Source: Planctomycetota bacterium (GTDB taxonomy: Bacteria; Planctomycetota; GCA-002687715; DRQF01). From it: a stretch of DNA of 16,035 bases. Each line of letters opens with the position of its first letter. Positions within the stretch are counted from its first letter, which is position 1. Both the position numbers and the translations under genes were made by a program. A model generated the notes under the pieces. The model saw nothing but the letters and a program-made list of their open reading frames with translations, did not search any database and was not told where the DNA came from. This document shows, one piece after another, positions 1 through 6,759 of the stretch. The DNA lies in NCBI GenBank assembly GCA_024275615.1, contig JAJRYU010000264.1:1-16035 (forward strand), read 5' to 3'.

Positions 1-431
1 AATCGAGACGGTTTCGCTTTTACGACGTCTGGCGTAATCGCGTGTGTCGCGTCGAAGAAAACTTCTACGTGCCCATCCTCAGACGCGATCTCACCAGCCC
101 CGTCGAAAACTGGGGCTTCTTCGTTGCCGATGACCTCCTGAATCCGAGCTACAAGATCAGCTTTTTGATGGCCATGAAAGCAAGATTGGTGAACAACTAC
201 TTGCCCCTCTTTGGTGTCCTTTTCGCCGCTTGGTGCTTTCGCTACTTCCGCCCGGTAAGCGAAACATCCGCCGAGGCCGTGGGCGGCGTGCCTCATTGGG
301 TGCAGATCATCGGCGTCGCTGGCCTCTATTTATTTATCGCCTACGTCCTGTTCTTCGTCAGGCGTGCGGTCAAAGCCGAGGACATCTACTTCGGCTCCAG
401 AACCGTCGATTCCATCGATGACGTTGGCTAA
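1..431 (+). CDS. DUF2270-like membrane protein, C-terminal part (5' truncated)
   Basis: The reading frame is open from base 3 to the TAA at 429-431 with no stop back to the window edge, so this is the 3' end of a longer gene; an internal GTG at 42 is not a credible start. About 142 residues are visible. The soluble part holds the motifs RRFRFYDVWRNRV and EENFYVPILRRDLTSPVENW, which I recall from predicted integral membrane proteins of the DUF2270 family. Two hydrophobic segments follow (around NYLPLFGVLFAAWCFRYF and WVQIIGVAGLYLFIAYVLFF), giving a two-helix C-terminal membrane anchor. A short charged tail ends the protein. The function of the family is unknown. The family assignment is from memory of the motif, so it is moderately sure; that it is a real membrane protein gene is quite sure. 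Confidence 0.72.
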   Translation, partial: SRRFRFYDVWRNRVCRVEENFYVPILRRDLTSPVENWGFFVADDLLNPSYKISFLMAMKARLVNNYLPLFGVLFAAWCFRYFRPVSETSAEAVGGVPHWVQIIGVAGLYLFIAYVLFFVRRAVKAEDIYFGSRTVDSIDDVG

Positions 432-453
432 GATCGTTCACATCGCCACAGAA

Positions 454-484
454 AAAGCCGCTGACTTATCGGGCCAGCGGCTTT
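454..484. terminator. Bidirectional intrinsic terminator
   Basis: A perfect 10-bp stem (AAAGCCGCTG / CAGCGGCTTT) with an 11-base loop lies between two convergent genes, 22 bases after the membrane-protein stop and about 30 bases after the peptidase stop on the other strand. The minus-strand reading ends in a run of five T, the plus-strand reading in TTTCTC, so it probably serves both genes and better the minus-strand one. Confidence 0.85.
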
Positions 485-515
485 CTCAATGATATTCAAC
501 CAAGGTGTTAGCGGT

Positions 516-2054
516 TTACTTAAAACCCTTCTTGATGAAGGTCATGTAGGCCTTGTTGAGTTTTTCGATGTCAACGCCGTCGAGGGCGGCCTTGACAGCT
601 TTCCCTTTATCGCGCGTTTTCACCAGGGTGTTGAAATAGATGTCAAGAATCTGTGGCCAGCGTTCGTTCTTTTTTGCGGACTTACTCTTCAGGAAGTAGA
701 CCAACGCCCAGCCTTGAGCATAGCACACGCTCGGGTTGGCGTAGTACTGCCGCTGAGTGTAATAGAACAAATCCTTCAAGTGGACGTTCTTCTTCTCACT
801 CACTGCTTTCTTGACCGTGCCTGTTCGCCAATCAAAGACGCCGATCTTGAATCCCTTTTTCGGATTGGAACCAGAGAAGTAGTCGCCGTAGCCTTCATTG
901 AACCAACTATGTGCCGACACTTGTCCGACAGCGTAGTAGAGGTATTGATGGTAGGCCTCATGAAACAAGACTGAATACGAATCGGCTGTGCCACCGTCTT
1001 TCGAAGCGTCATAAATGACAAGCTCACCAGAACCAGGGTTGAAGTATCCAGCCGAACCTCCAGGGCCACCGTACTGGTGGTATTCCTCTTTGTCCTGGCA
1101 CACACGCACAACACTCACCTTGGTGATCTGTTTGCGAGGTGGAAAGACCTTTTCATAGTACTTTCGAATGCGCTCAAGATATTTGACGATGTTATGCGCG
1201 AAAGCGATTTGCCGCGTCTTCTTCTGGGGAATGTTGTGAACAATGACGTACTGCTTGCGCGGTGTCGGCAACACCTTCCAATTCGGCGGTAGCTTGCGTT
1301 TCACCTCTTCAATGGTCTTGTCCATTTCAGACATGTTGTCGCGATCAACGCCCTTCGGCTGGCTCTTGCGCACGGCATCAAAGAACTTCAGAGATTTGAT
1401 CGAAGACTTGATCCTCGATTTTACTTTCGTTGATTGTTTCGGGCTCTTTTCAGGAAAAAGTTCCTTTGTGGGTGCTGAGTAAATAATGGCCCATTCGTAG
1501 GTCCCATCACTGACTGTGCCAACGATCGTCGAAGTGTCGTTGCCTCGAAAAGAACTCTTGCCGACGAGTTCATAGAGCTTGCCCTTCAGCTTGCCGATTT
1601 TTAGATCAGTTGGCTCCGCCAGCTCCATGCCTGGAAAGCCGCCAAAACGTTTCTTCCAGTAGTCCTTGAAAGAAATCGGCCGATTCCTCTCACGCCACTC
1701 CTTCATCATGTCTTCAGGGCTTGGGATCACCCCATCGCCCATTCCTGCGGGAGCTTCGCCATCTTGTTTGGTGGCTCCCCCAGTGACCCCACTACGAGGT
1801 CGAAAGCGCATGACGCGCAGAGCATAGGCCTCACCCGTTCCCTTGGAAGCTGTGTCCAAAGCCCACTTGGCCATGGTTTCGTCTTCATTCGGCTGGGGTG
1901 GAATCTGGTCCCAACGCTTGGGCACTTTCAAAGAATAGCCGAGCGCGGGAAATTTCTTCTTGGACAACCCTTTGATTTGCGCACCGCTTGAGACCGCAAA
2001 CAAGGCGGTCAGAAGAAGCGCGAAAACCAGGCGTTGGCAGAATTTGATGGTCAA
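516..2054 (-). CDS. Secreted gluzincin-type metallopeptidase (DUF1570-like)
   Basis: This is a predicted exported zinc peptidase of about 512 residues. A TTG at 2054 is my preferred start: it is preceded by GAGGAAGGG and gives a clean signal peptide (TIKFCQRLVFALLLTALFA, cleavage near SSGAQ). A TTG at 2084 would add ten polar residues and has no good ribosome site. After the signal peptide comes a beta-rich domain of about 200 residues (FPALGYSLKVPKRWDQIP) and a lysine-rich linker. The catalytic domain follows: HEAYH at about residues 365-369 and, 17 residues on, the glutamate of NEGYGDYF (about residue 387), which is the HEXXH...E zinc site of gluzincins. The overall pattern resembles planctomycete DUF1570 proteins. 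The substrate is unknown. The gene stands alone, convergent with the left-hand membrane protein and divergent from the slyX-like gene. Active-site residues look intact. Confidence 0.82.
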   Translation of the reverse strand: MTIKFCQRLVFALLLTALFAVSSGAQIKGLSKKKFPALGYSLKVPKRWDQIPPQPNEDETMAKWALDTASKGTGEAYALRVMRFRPRSGVTGGATKQDGEAPAGMGDGVIPSPEDMMKEWRERNRPISFKDYWKKRFGGFPGMELAEPTDLKIGKLKGKLYELVGKSSFRGNDTSTIVGTVSDGTYEWAIIYSAPTKELFPEKSPKQSTKVKSRIKSSIKSLKFFDAVRKSQPKGVDRDNMSEMDKTIEEVKRKLPPNWKVLPTPRKQYVIVHNIPQKKTRQIAFAHNIVKYLERIRKYYEKVFPPRKQITKVSVVRVCQDKEEYHQYGGPGGSAGYFNPGSGELVIYDASKDGGTADSYSVLFHEAYHQYLYYAVGQVSAHSWFNEGYGDYFSGSNPKKGFKIGVFDWRTGTVKKAVSEKKNVHLKDLFYYTQRQYYANPSVCYAQGWALVYFLKSKSAKKNERWPQILDIYFNTLVKTRDKGKAVKAALDGVDIEKLNKAYMTFIKKGFK

Positions 2055-2202
2055 AATGTCAGTACCCTTCCTCGAGAATCTCAATGCTGAATGTCATCTC
2101 TCATTCCAGCTACCTGAAAGACGCTGAAAATGATGATTCCGTTCCCTTTTTTTGTTTGGTTACAATGTTTTTACAGTCGACTCATGGGAACCTGAGGGAA
2201 TC

Positions 2203-2436
2203 ATGCCTGATCATAATCAACGATTGACTGAAATCGAGCAAAATCTTAGCCACCAAGCCCGTTTGGCTGAGGTTCTGAATGAGGTCGTTTGTCAGCAAAG
2301 CCGAGAAATTGAGGCTTTTGCCACACTGATAAAGCGGCTGGAAGCACGGATTGAACAGTTGGAAGGCCGCGCTAGCGGTGGCGATTCAGCCAGCACGGCC
2401 GATGAAGCTTCGCCCTGGAAAGACCCAGAAATGTAG
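2203..2436 (+). CDS. slyX: SlyX-like small coiled-coil protein
   Basis: A 77-residue protein starting at ATG 2203, chosen because GAGGG ends five bases upstream; an in-frame ATG at 2152 would add 17 residues without a ribosome site. The sequence is an almost continuous amphipathic helix with heptad spacing (QRLTEIEQNLSHQARLAEVL, then IKRLEARIEQLEG) and a disordered acidic tail. Length, the opening R-L-x-E-I/L-E pattern and the E-L-N-x-x-V core match the SlyX family (about 72 residues in Escherichia coli), whose function is still unclear. The usual family C-terminus rich in P-P-H-Y is not present; the tail here ends DEASPWKDPEM. It is divergent from the peptidase gene and followed by a terminator-like hairpin at 2559. 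Confidence 0.78.
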   Translation: MPDHNQRLTEIEQNLSHQARLAEVLNEVVCQQSREIEAFATLIKRLEARIEQLEGRASGGDSASTADEASPWKDPEM

Positions 2437-2537
2437 CAAGTAGAGTGAGGGAATGAGATTGTGCCAATCTCCCGCCCTCACGCCGAGACTTGGCATCGAA
2501 TTCTGATGGATTGAGGAGGGGTGGAAGAAGAAGAATT

Positions 2538-2554
2538 GCGGACGGGACGTCCGC
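2538..2554. repeat. GC-rich hairpin GCGGAC-GGGAC-GTCCGC
   Basis: A perfect 6-bp stem with a 5-base loop lies directly before the slyX terminator hairpin, with only four bases between them. It may be part of a compound terminator or a dispersed GC-rich repeat element; the window alone cannot say which. Confidence 0.5.
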
Positions 2555-2558
2555 GCTC

Positions 2559-2588
2559 CCGGCTGGGACTGCCGGCGTTTTCTTTTTT
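2559..2588 (+). terminator. Probable intrinsic terminator after slyX
   Basis: The stem CCGGC / GCCGG with a seven-base loop is followed by CGTTTTCTTTTTT, a good U-rich tail for plus-strand transcription. It lies about 120 bases after the slyX stop, so the transcript would carry a long 3' end including the preceding GCGGAC hairpin. Confidence 0.65.
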
Positions 2589-2642
2589 GACGCTCATGGA
2601 TCGATCCGATTCCTGCACGTCGGCAATCATGGCGGGCAGACC

Positions 2643-2678
2643 AAAAAAAAAACGGGCTGGCGCACGTGCGCCGCCCGT
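2643..2678 (-). terminator. Intrinsic terminator of the ECF sigma gene
   Basis: Read on the minus strand, a hairpin made of ACGGGC / GCCCGT arms around a perfect 14-base palindrome (GGCGCACGTGCGCC), with one bulged base, is followed by ten T. It starts about 30 bases after the sigma gene stop at 2708. This is the strongest terminator in the window. Confidence 0.9.
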
Positions 2679-2707
2679 CTTTGAAACTTCGATTCCCCGG
2701 GTCACAT

Positions 2708-3337
2708 TTAGACCTCAACTCTTTCCCACTTCTCGCGGAAGATCTCTCGGGCTTTGTGCAATCTCCAACGAGTCGTGGCGTTGGTGCAATCAATGATTTC
2801 TGCGATCACTTCACAACTGAGTTCGTGCACATCGCGCAGGAGAATCACAGTCTTGTATTTCTCCGGCATGCTCTCCAAGACCGCGGTAATTCGCTCGCCC
2901 AATTCTATCGAACACAACTGGTCTTCAGGACCTTTGGACGTCTCAACAGGGTCAGCAGGAAACTCCTCCAGGCTGACTTTCCCCTGCTTGCCCTTCTTAC
3001 GCAGAGAGTCAATGGCGAGGTTGACGACGATACGATAGAGCCAAGTGTAGAAGTTGTATTTAAGGTCAAAGCGGCCGATGGCCTTGAAGACCCGCAAAAA
3101 GGCATCCTGTGAGATGTCCTTGGCGTCCTCGACATTGTTGACGAGATTGAAGGCGACCCAAAAAACGCGTTTTTCGTATTCAGTGACCAAGGACTCAAAT
3201 GCCTTCATGTCACCGCCTTGAGCGGCCACGATGCGCTCTTTTTCCAACCGGATTTCCTCCGGGCTGCGCACGCGCCGTGGCTGTTTTTGGCCTGGCTTTT
3301 TGACCGCCTTTTCTACTTTCTTCGTGAGCTCCATCAT
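2708..3337 (-). CDS. ECF-type RNA polymerase sigma factor, orphan
   Basis: A 209-residue sigma-70 family protein with only regions 2 and 4, the ECF layout. ATG 3337 is chosen because GAGGGAGA precedes it by about five bases; the frame stays open further upstream to a possible start at 3433 but with no support. Residues 1-36 form a lysine-rich extension (ELTKKVEKAVKKPGQKQPRR). Region 2 covers about 45-115, with the core-binding and -10 contact helices DAKDISQDAFLRVFKAI and FYTWLYRIVVNLAIDSLRKK. Region 4 covers about 150-200 (LESMPEKYKTVILLRDVHE, then the helix-turn-helix). The recognition helix reads NATTRWRLHKAREIF where most ECFs have a G-T-V-R/K-S-R-L pattern, so promoter choice may be unusual. 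No anti-sigma gene lies beside it. It is divergent from the amino-acid dehydrogenase across a 542-base spacer. Confidence 0.9.
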   Translation of the reverse strand: MMELTKKVEKAVKKPGQKQPRRVRSPEEIRLEKERIVAAQGGDMKAFESLVTEYEKRVFWVAFNLVNNVEDAKDISQDAFLRVFKAIGRFDLKYNFYTWLYRIVVNLAIDSLRKKGKQGKVSLEEFPADPVETSKGPEDQLCSIELGERITAVLESMPEKYKTVILLRDVHELSCEVIAEIIDCTNATTRWRLHKAREIFREKWERVEV

Positions 3338-3538
3338 GGTGTTCTCCCTCACTGCCGCTGCGACTCTATCTTCCAATCCCAAATGGAAGAAAGGAGCTGG
3401 GCCCGACAGGTGACCCGTATCCACCCTTCCCATCGCAATCGCGATGCCAAACTGAAAGAAGAACCTGGCAAATCACATAATTCATTGTCCTGCAATACTT
3501 TGTGACTCTTATTTTAGTGACCTGCCCTTTCCTTAACC

Positions 3539-3577
3539 TGTCCTCAAAAGTCAAAACGTGTTGCACAAATGAGGACA
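3539..3577. promoter_or_regulatory. Long-spaced inverted repeat between sigma and dehydrogenase genes
   Basis: Perfect 8-bp arms TGTCCTCA (3539-3546) and TGAGGACA (3570-3577) are separated by 23 bases, placing the arm centres 31 bases apart, close to three turns of B-DNA. It sits about 200 bases upstream of the ECF sigma start and 300 upstream of the dehydrogenase start. A role as a looped or tetrameric operator is inference only. Confidence 0.4.
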
Positions 3578-3820
3578 CATGGGCTTAGACGCAAAAATTG
3601 GCGAATTGCTCACCGGAACTAGATCGGGCATTCACCCCACATGCGCAAAGCACTTTGTCCTATAGATTATAGAAGAGTGAGCGGCCTGAGCGGTGGAAAT
3701 CAAATTTTCCTGCCCCAAGCCGACATGGATTGGCGTACGGAACCACTAAGCAGGGAGAGACTTAGGAGGACGAAAAACGGCCTCTTGATGCGCCGGGCTA
3801 ATTGACATATGACTGTGGCG

Positions 3821-3834
3821 CACAAGCACTTGTG
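3821..3834. promoter_or_regulatory. Palindrome upstream of dehydrogenase, possible operator
   Basis: CACAAG-CA-CTTGTG is a perfect 6+6 dyad with a two-base centre, 45 to 59 bases before the ATG at 3880, where a promoter or operator is expected. Size and symmetry suit a dimeric helix-turn-helix repressor. No regulator gene is adjacent. Confidence 0.4.
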
Positions 3835-3879
3835 TACTTTCGACAACCATCCCTCGCTTTTGTCAACAGGTTCCTGCCT

Positions 3880-4932
3880 ATGAAGATCCGCAAGCTCGAT
3901 ATTGAAAACTACGAAACCGTTGTTCATGCCACGGATGAAGAGACCGGCCTCAACGCATTCATCGGCGTTCATGACACAACCTTAGGCCCAGCTTTGGGTG
4001 GTTTGCGCATTTGGCCCTACGAGCACGAAGAGGATGCACTGACCGATGTCCTGCGTCTCTCCAAAGGCATGTCTTACAAATCGGCGATCGCCCAGACCGG
4101 CTTGGGAGGTGGCAAGTCCGTCATCATCGGCGATCCCAAGGTCGTCCGGAATCCTGAAACTCTGCGTGCCATGGGACGCTTCATCGACAGTCTGGATGGC
4201 AAGTACATCACTGCGGAAGATGTAAACACGCGGGTCGTCGACTTGGAATTCGTACGGAAAGAAACGCGTTGGGTCACTGGACTGCCCATCGCCAAGGGAG
4301 GTTCCGGCAACCCTTCGCCTTACACCGGGTTTGGAGTCTATCTCGGCATCAGAACCTGTCTGGAAGAGGCCTTTGGCTCGGACGATCCCAAGGGGCGCCA
4401 TATTGCAGTTCAAGGTGTGGGTAATGTTGCGCAAGCGGTTATCGCAAGACTCTTGGAAGCTGGCGCCAGAGTTACGGCTTGCGACATCAATCTTGAGCGC
4501 ATCGCCACGGTGAAAGAGAAGCACCCGGAGGTCGAGTTTGTCGAGCCTGACGCCATTTACGACGTCGAATGCGATGTGTTTTCCCCCCACGCTCTTGGTG
4601 CGGTCGTCAATGACAAGACCATCGACAGACTGCGCTGCCAAGTCATCGCCGGTGCCGCGAACAACCAACTAGCAGAAGTTCGCCACGGCGATGTGTTGCG
4701 CGAAAAAGGGATTCTCTACGCCCCAGACTTTGTCATCAACGCTGGCGGAATTATCAACGTGAGCGTTGAGTTTGTCGAAGGAGGCTACAACGAAGAGGTT
4801 GCCCTCGCCAAGATCGCCAATATCCAAAACGCATTGAAGTCGACATTCGCCATGGCCAAGGCCGAAGAAACATCGACGAACCGTGCCGCCATCTTTGTGG
4901 CCAAGAAGATCATCGCTGACAATAAGGCATAG
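3880..4932 (+). CDS. Leucine/branched-chain amino-acid dehydrogenase (Glu/Leu/Phe/Val dehydrogenase family)
   Basis: A 350-residue NAD-dependent oxidative deaminase that would convert leucine, valine or a related amino acid to its 2-oxoacid plus ammonia and NADH in the cytoplasm, at the entry to branched-chain catabolism. ATG 3880 is chosen because homologues begin near MKIRKLDIENYETV; the ribosome site (ACAGG, nine bases off) is weak, and an upstream ATG at 3829 lies in the operator-like palindrome. Substrate-domain residues are present: K67 in GMSYKSA, the catalytic K79 in GLGGGKSVIIGDP, and D114 in ITAEDVNTR. The Rossmann fold shows GVGNVAQAV at about 179-187 and an aspartate (D202 in CDINLER) typical of NAD rather than NADP preference. 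The closing motif is APDFVINAGGIINV. Length fits leucine dehydrogenase (about 360). Phenylalanine or valine preference cannot be excluded from sequence reading. Confidence 0.93.
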   Translation: MKIRKLDIENYETVVHATDEETGLNAFIGVHDTTLGPALGGLRIWPYEHEEDALTDVLRLSKGMSYKSAIAQTGLGGGKSVIIGDPKVVRNPETLRAMGRFIDSLDGKYITAEDVNTRVVDLEFVRKETRWVTGLPIAKGGSGNPSPYTGFGVYLGIRTCLEEAFGSDDPKGRHIAVQGVGNVAQAVIARLLEAGARVTACDINLERIATVKEKHPEVEFVEPDAIYDVECDVFSPHALGAVVNDKTIDRLRCQVIAGAANNQLAEVRHGDVLREKGILYAPDFVINAGGIINVSVEFVEGGYNEEVALAKIANIQNALKSTFAMAKAEETSTNRAAIFVAKKIIADNKA

Positions 4933-5058
4933 AGCCACCGTCGGGGCATCTTGCGCTGAATCGGCAAAAGATGCAGCTTCCGGCTTGGAAAAGATTATCG
5001 GGAGTTTCTGAATCGCGGACACGTCTTTCGAGTGAGCGGCTTGACCAGGAGTTTCCCC

Positions 5059-5688
5059 ATGTGCTTACCGACGAAGTCAATCATTCGCGCTATTGCAGTT
5101 AGCATTCTGTTTCTCTTCTTGGTGACTTTGGCCACCGCGCAAGGAATCAAGGAAAAGAAAACCGACACCTACGCCACATCCGGTCAGATCACCTTACTCT
5201 GGCGCAAGACGCTGAGCGAATCAGACCACACGAACGCCACCATGAGTTTCGAATATGCCACCCGCAATGGCCTGAAGCTGACCGGCAACGATTGGGATGT
5301 CGCCCTCCAAGGCGAAGGCAGCAAGCAGCAACCCTACATGTTAGACGTGCGCATGGTCACCGACGACAAGAGTGACATCTGGGACCTCGGCAAGACACCT
5401 CTTCGCAAGGTCACCAAAAAGAGCGCGAAGAAAAAGGGTGCCAAGCGATCACCCTACGACGGTACGTTTAGTGGCACCGGGATACCGCCAGTCGCTGGCC
5501 ATTCCTACTTGGTCCACACCGTGGATCGTGACTCCGACTATTGGGCAAAGTTCACCGTCGACAAGGTCAGCCCGCGCAAATCGATAAAGATTTCCTGGGA
5601 GCTGTTGACAACACCCCAACGCCAGCTCGACAAGGACCGCAAGAAACTGGCGAAAGACCGCAAACGGCGGGAAAAGAAAAAGAAGTAG
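5059..5688 (+). CDS. Secreted protein of unknown function with lysine-rich tail
   Basis: A 209-residue protein, start ATG 5059, supported by AGGAG eight bases upstream (a GTG at 5032 would add nine residues without support). An N-terminal signal peptide (SIIRAIAVSILFLFLVTLATA, cleavage near ATAQ) predicts export. The mature part begins with a Q-I-T-L-L-W strand and looks beta-rich, with pairs of short strands and a conserved-looking DRDSDYWAKFTVDKV segment near the end. Two basic stretches stand out: KKSAKKKGAKR in the middle and a C-terminal tail of about 20 residues made almost wholly of K, R and D. I do not recognise a named domain. It follows the dehydrogenase by 126 bases with a weak hairpin between, so cotranscription is possible but unproven. 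The basic tail could bind nucleic acid or anionic cell-envelope polymers, which is inference. Confidence 0.75.
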   Translation: MCLPTKSIIRAIAVSILFLFLVTLATAQGIKEKKTDTYATSGQITLLWRKTLSESDHTNATMSFEYATRNGLKLTGNDWDVALQGEGSKQQPYMLDVRMVTDDKSDIWDLGKTPLRKVTKKSAKKKGAKRSPYDGTFSGTGIPPVAGHSYLVHTVDRDSDYWAKFTVDKVSPRKSIKISWELLTTPQRQLDKDRKKLAKDRKRREKKKK

Positions 5689-5780
5689 CACAGATGCCTA
5701 GCTAGCAGCGCTGTTGCACCTCATTCGCCCAGTGCCCAGGGAGGGAATCGCCAGCCCAGCGCTCTTCATCCTCAGGCTAC

Positions 5781-6629
5781 TCAACGCCGCTTCCGTGCAA
5801 CGATCTCAATGATGCTCGGTGTGACAAACAGAGAATCCGAAGAACGCGACCGGTCCTGCCAATCGGCGAGGTAGCGATCGCGATCTTCGCTCGAAAGCTT
5901 GCCTGACTCAACGAGGCTATTGGCGACAATAGGAAAGAAACTCTCCGGCCATCGCCAAAGAGGGTCTTGAGGACGCAAGGCGAAGCTCAGCAAGTTGACA
6001 TGCTCGACCTCGAATCCACAGGCATTCAACAGTTCTGGTAGCTCGAGCCCCACACGGGGATTGCCGCCGCGCCCTACCCAGCCAGCGTGAAAAGTATGCG
6101 CGAGTTTCTCGAATGCAGCACTGTGAGGATAGAGCGTCAAAGCTCCGATGAAATTGGAGTAGTCTTGAATGGCGATCCGGCCTCCGGGCTTGAGTGTTCT
6201 CGCAACATTCATGAGCGCTGACTTGGGGTCGGTCAGAAAACACAAGACCCAACGCAAGAAAGCGGCGTCGTGGGATTCCACCGCCAAGTCAACATTCTGC
6301 AAGTCTGCCTGCAAGACTGTGATGTTCTCAGACTCGACGCCCGGAACGGCGTTTCTTGCTAGAGTGTTCCTGAGGGATTCGACAAAAACAGGCGAGAATT
6401 CAAGAGCCGTTACGTGGCCGGTAGAGCCGACAATGCGCGCCAAGTCAAGCGTCGCAAAACCGGGCCCAGCACCGGCATCAAGAACTCGGCTACCGAAACC
6501 AATCCTTGCTCGTTTCCAAATGGCATGGGCGTGCTCGCTCCACAAGGCATGTTGAAGGCCTAAGCGATGCGCTTCGTCGGGGTGCGTTCCGAGGACATAT
6601 TCTTCAAATTCGTTGGGCTCAACTGACAT
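5781..6629 (-). CDS. Class I SAM-dependent methyltransferase
   Basis: A 282-residue cytoplasmic methyltransferase starting at ATG 6629, with CAGAGAAC about ten bases upstream. Motif I is clear (RVLDAGAGPGFATLDLA, residues 48-64). The acidic residue after strand 2 is E77 (TALEFSP), motif II follows as VLQADLQNVDL, and DAAFLRWVLCFLTDP with the L-K-P-G-G turn completes the Rossmann core (methyltransferase 11/25-like). The C-terminal third carries a cap region (HAGWVGRGGNPRVGLELPELL) and ends in an E-I-V-A-R-K-R-R strand. Substrate is unknown; small-molecule or quinone-type methylation are both compatible. It lies between a convergent secreted-protein gene and, 130 bases upstream on the same strand, the helicase gene, so the two could share a transcript. 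Confidence 0.87.
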   Translation of the reverse strand: MSVEPNEFEEYVLGTHPDEAHRLGLQHALWSEHAHAIWKRARIGFGSRVLDAGAGPGFATLDLARIVGSTGHVTALEFSPVFVESLRNTLARNAVPGVESENITVLQADLQNVDLAVESHDAAFLRWVLCFLTDPKSALMNVARTLKPGGRIAIQDYSNFIGALTLYPHSAAFEKLAHTFHAGWVGRGGNPRVGLELPELLNACGFEVEHVNLLSFALRPQDPLWRWPESFFPIVANSLVESGKLSSEDRDRYLADWQDRSRSSDSLFVTPSIIEIVARKRR

Positions 6630-6759
6630 GGGGACGTTCTCTGTAATGGATTGGTATTAGGATTGCCACTTTGGCTTCCGCTCAACAACAACTGCAGATC
6701 CCTTCAGTCGTTGCAAACGATTTCAAACCGAATTAGGCGCCAAAACGCAAGCTTCATGC

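Larger units (their letters stand above)
3338..3879. other. Divergent intergenic region, 542 bases, no gene
   Basis: No convincing coding sequence. It must hold the promoters of the ECF sigma gene (-) and the amino-acid dehydrogenase (+), but I could not pick a clear -35/-10 pair for either; a lone TTGACA at 3802-3807 has no good -10 at 16-18 bases. Two dyads stand out and are listed separately: a long-spaced inverted repeat at 3539-3577 and a tight palindrome at 3821-3834. Small open frames here lack ribosome sites and recognisable sequence. Confidence 0.7.

Noticed and set aside
489..974. A 161-codon plus-strand frame inside the peptidase gene.
   Set aside because: It is antisense to the well-supported peptidase coding sequence and has no family resemblance.
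2059..2097. A 12-codon minus-strand frame (MTFSIEILEEGY) ending five bases before the peptidase start, a possible leader peptide.
   Set aside because: Too short to judge, and no run of regulatory codons or attenuator hairpin supports it.
3802..3840. TTGACA at 3802 as a -35 box for the dehydrogenase.
   Set aside because: No acceptable -10 sequence at 16-18 bases spacing.
3982..4668. A 228-codon minus-strand frame inside the dehydrogenase gene.
   Set aside because: Mirror frame of a clear enzyme gene; composition is that of a shadow frame.
4946..4974. GCATCTT...AAGATGC hairpin after the dehydrogenase as a terminator.
   Set aside because: A 7-bp AT-rich stem with a 15-base loop and no T run; too weak to call.
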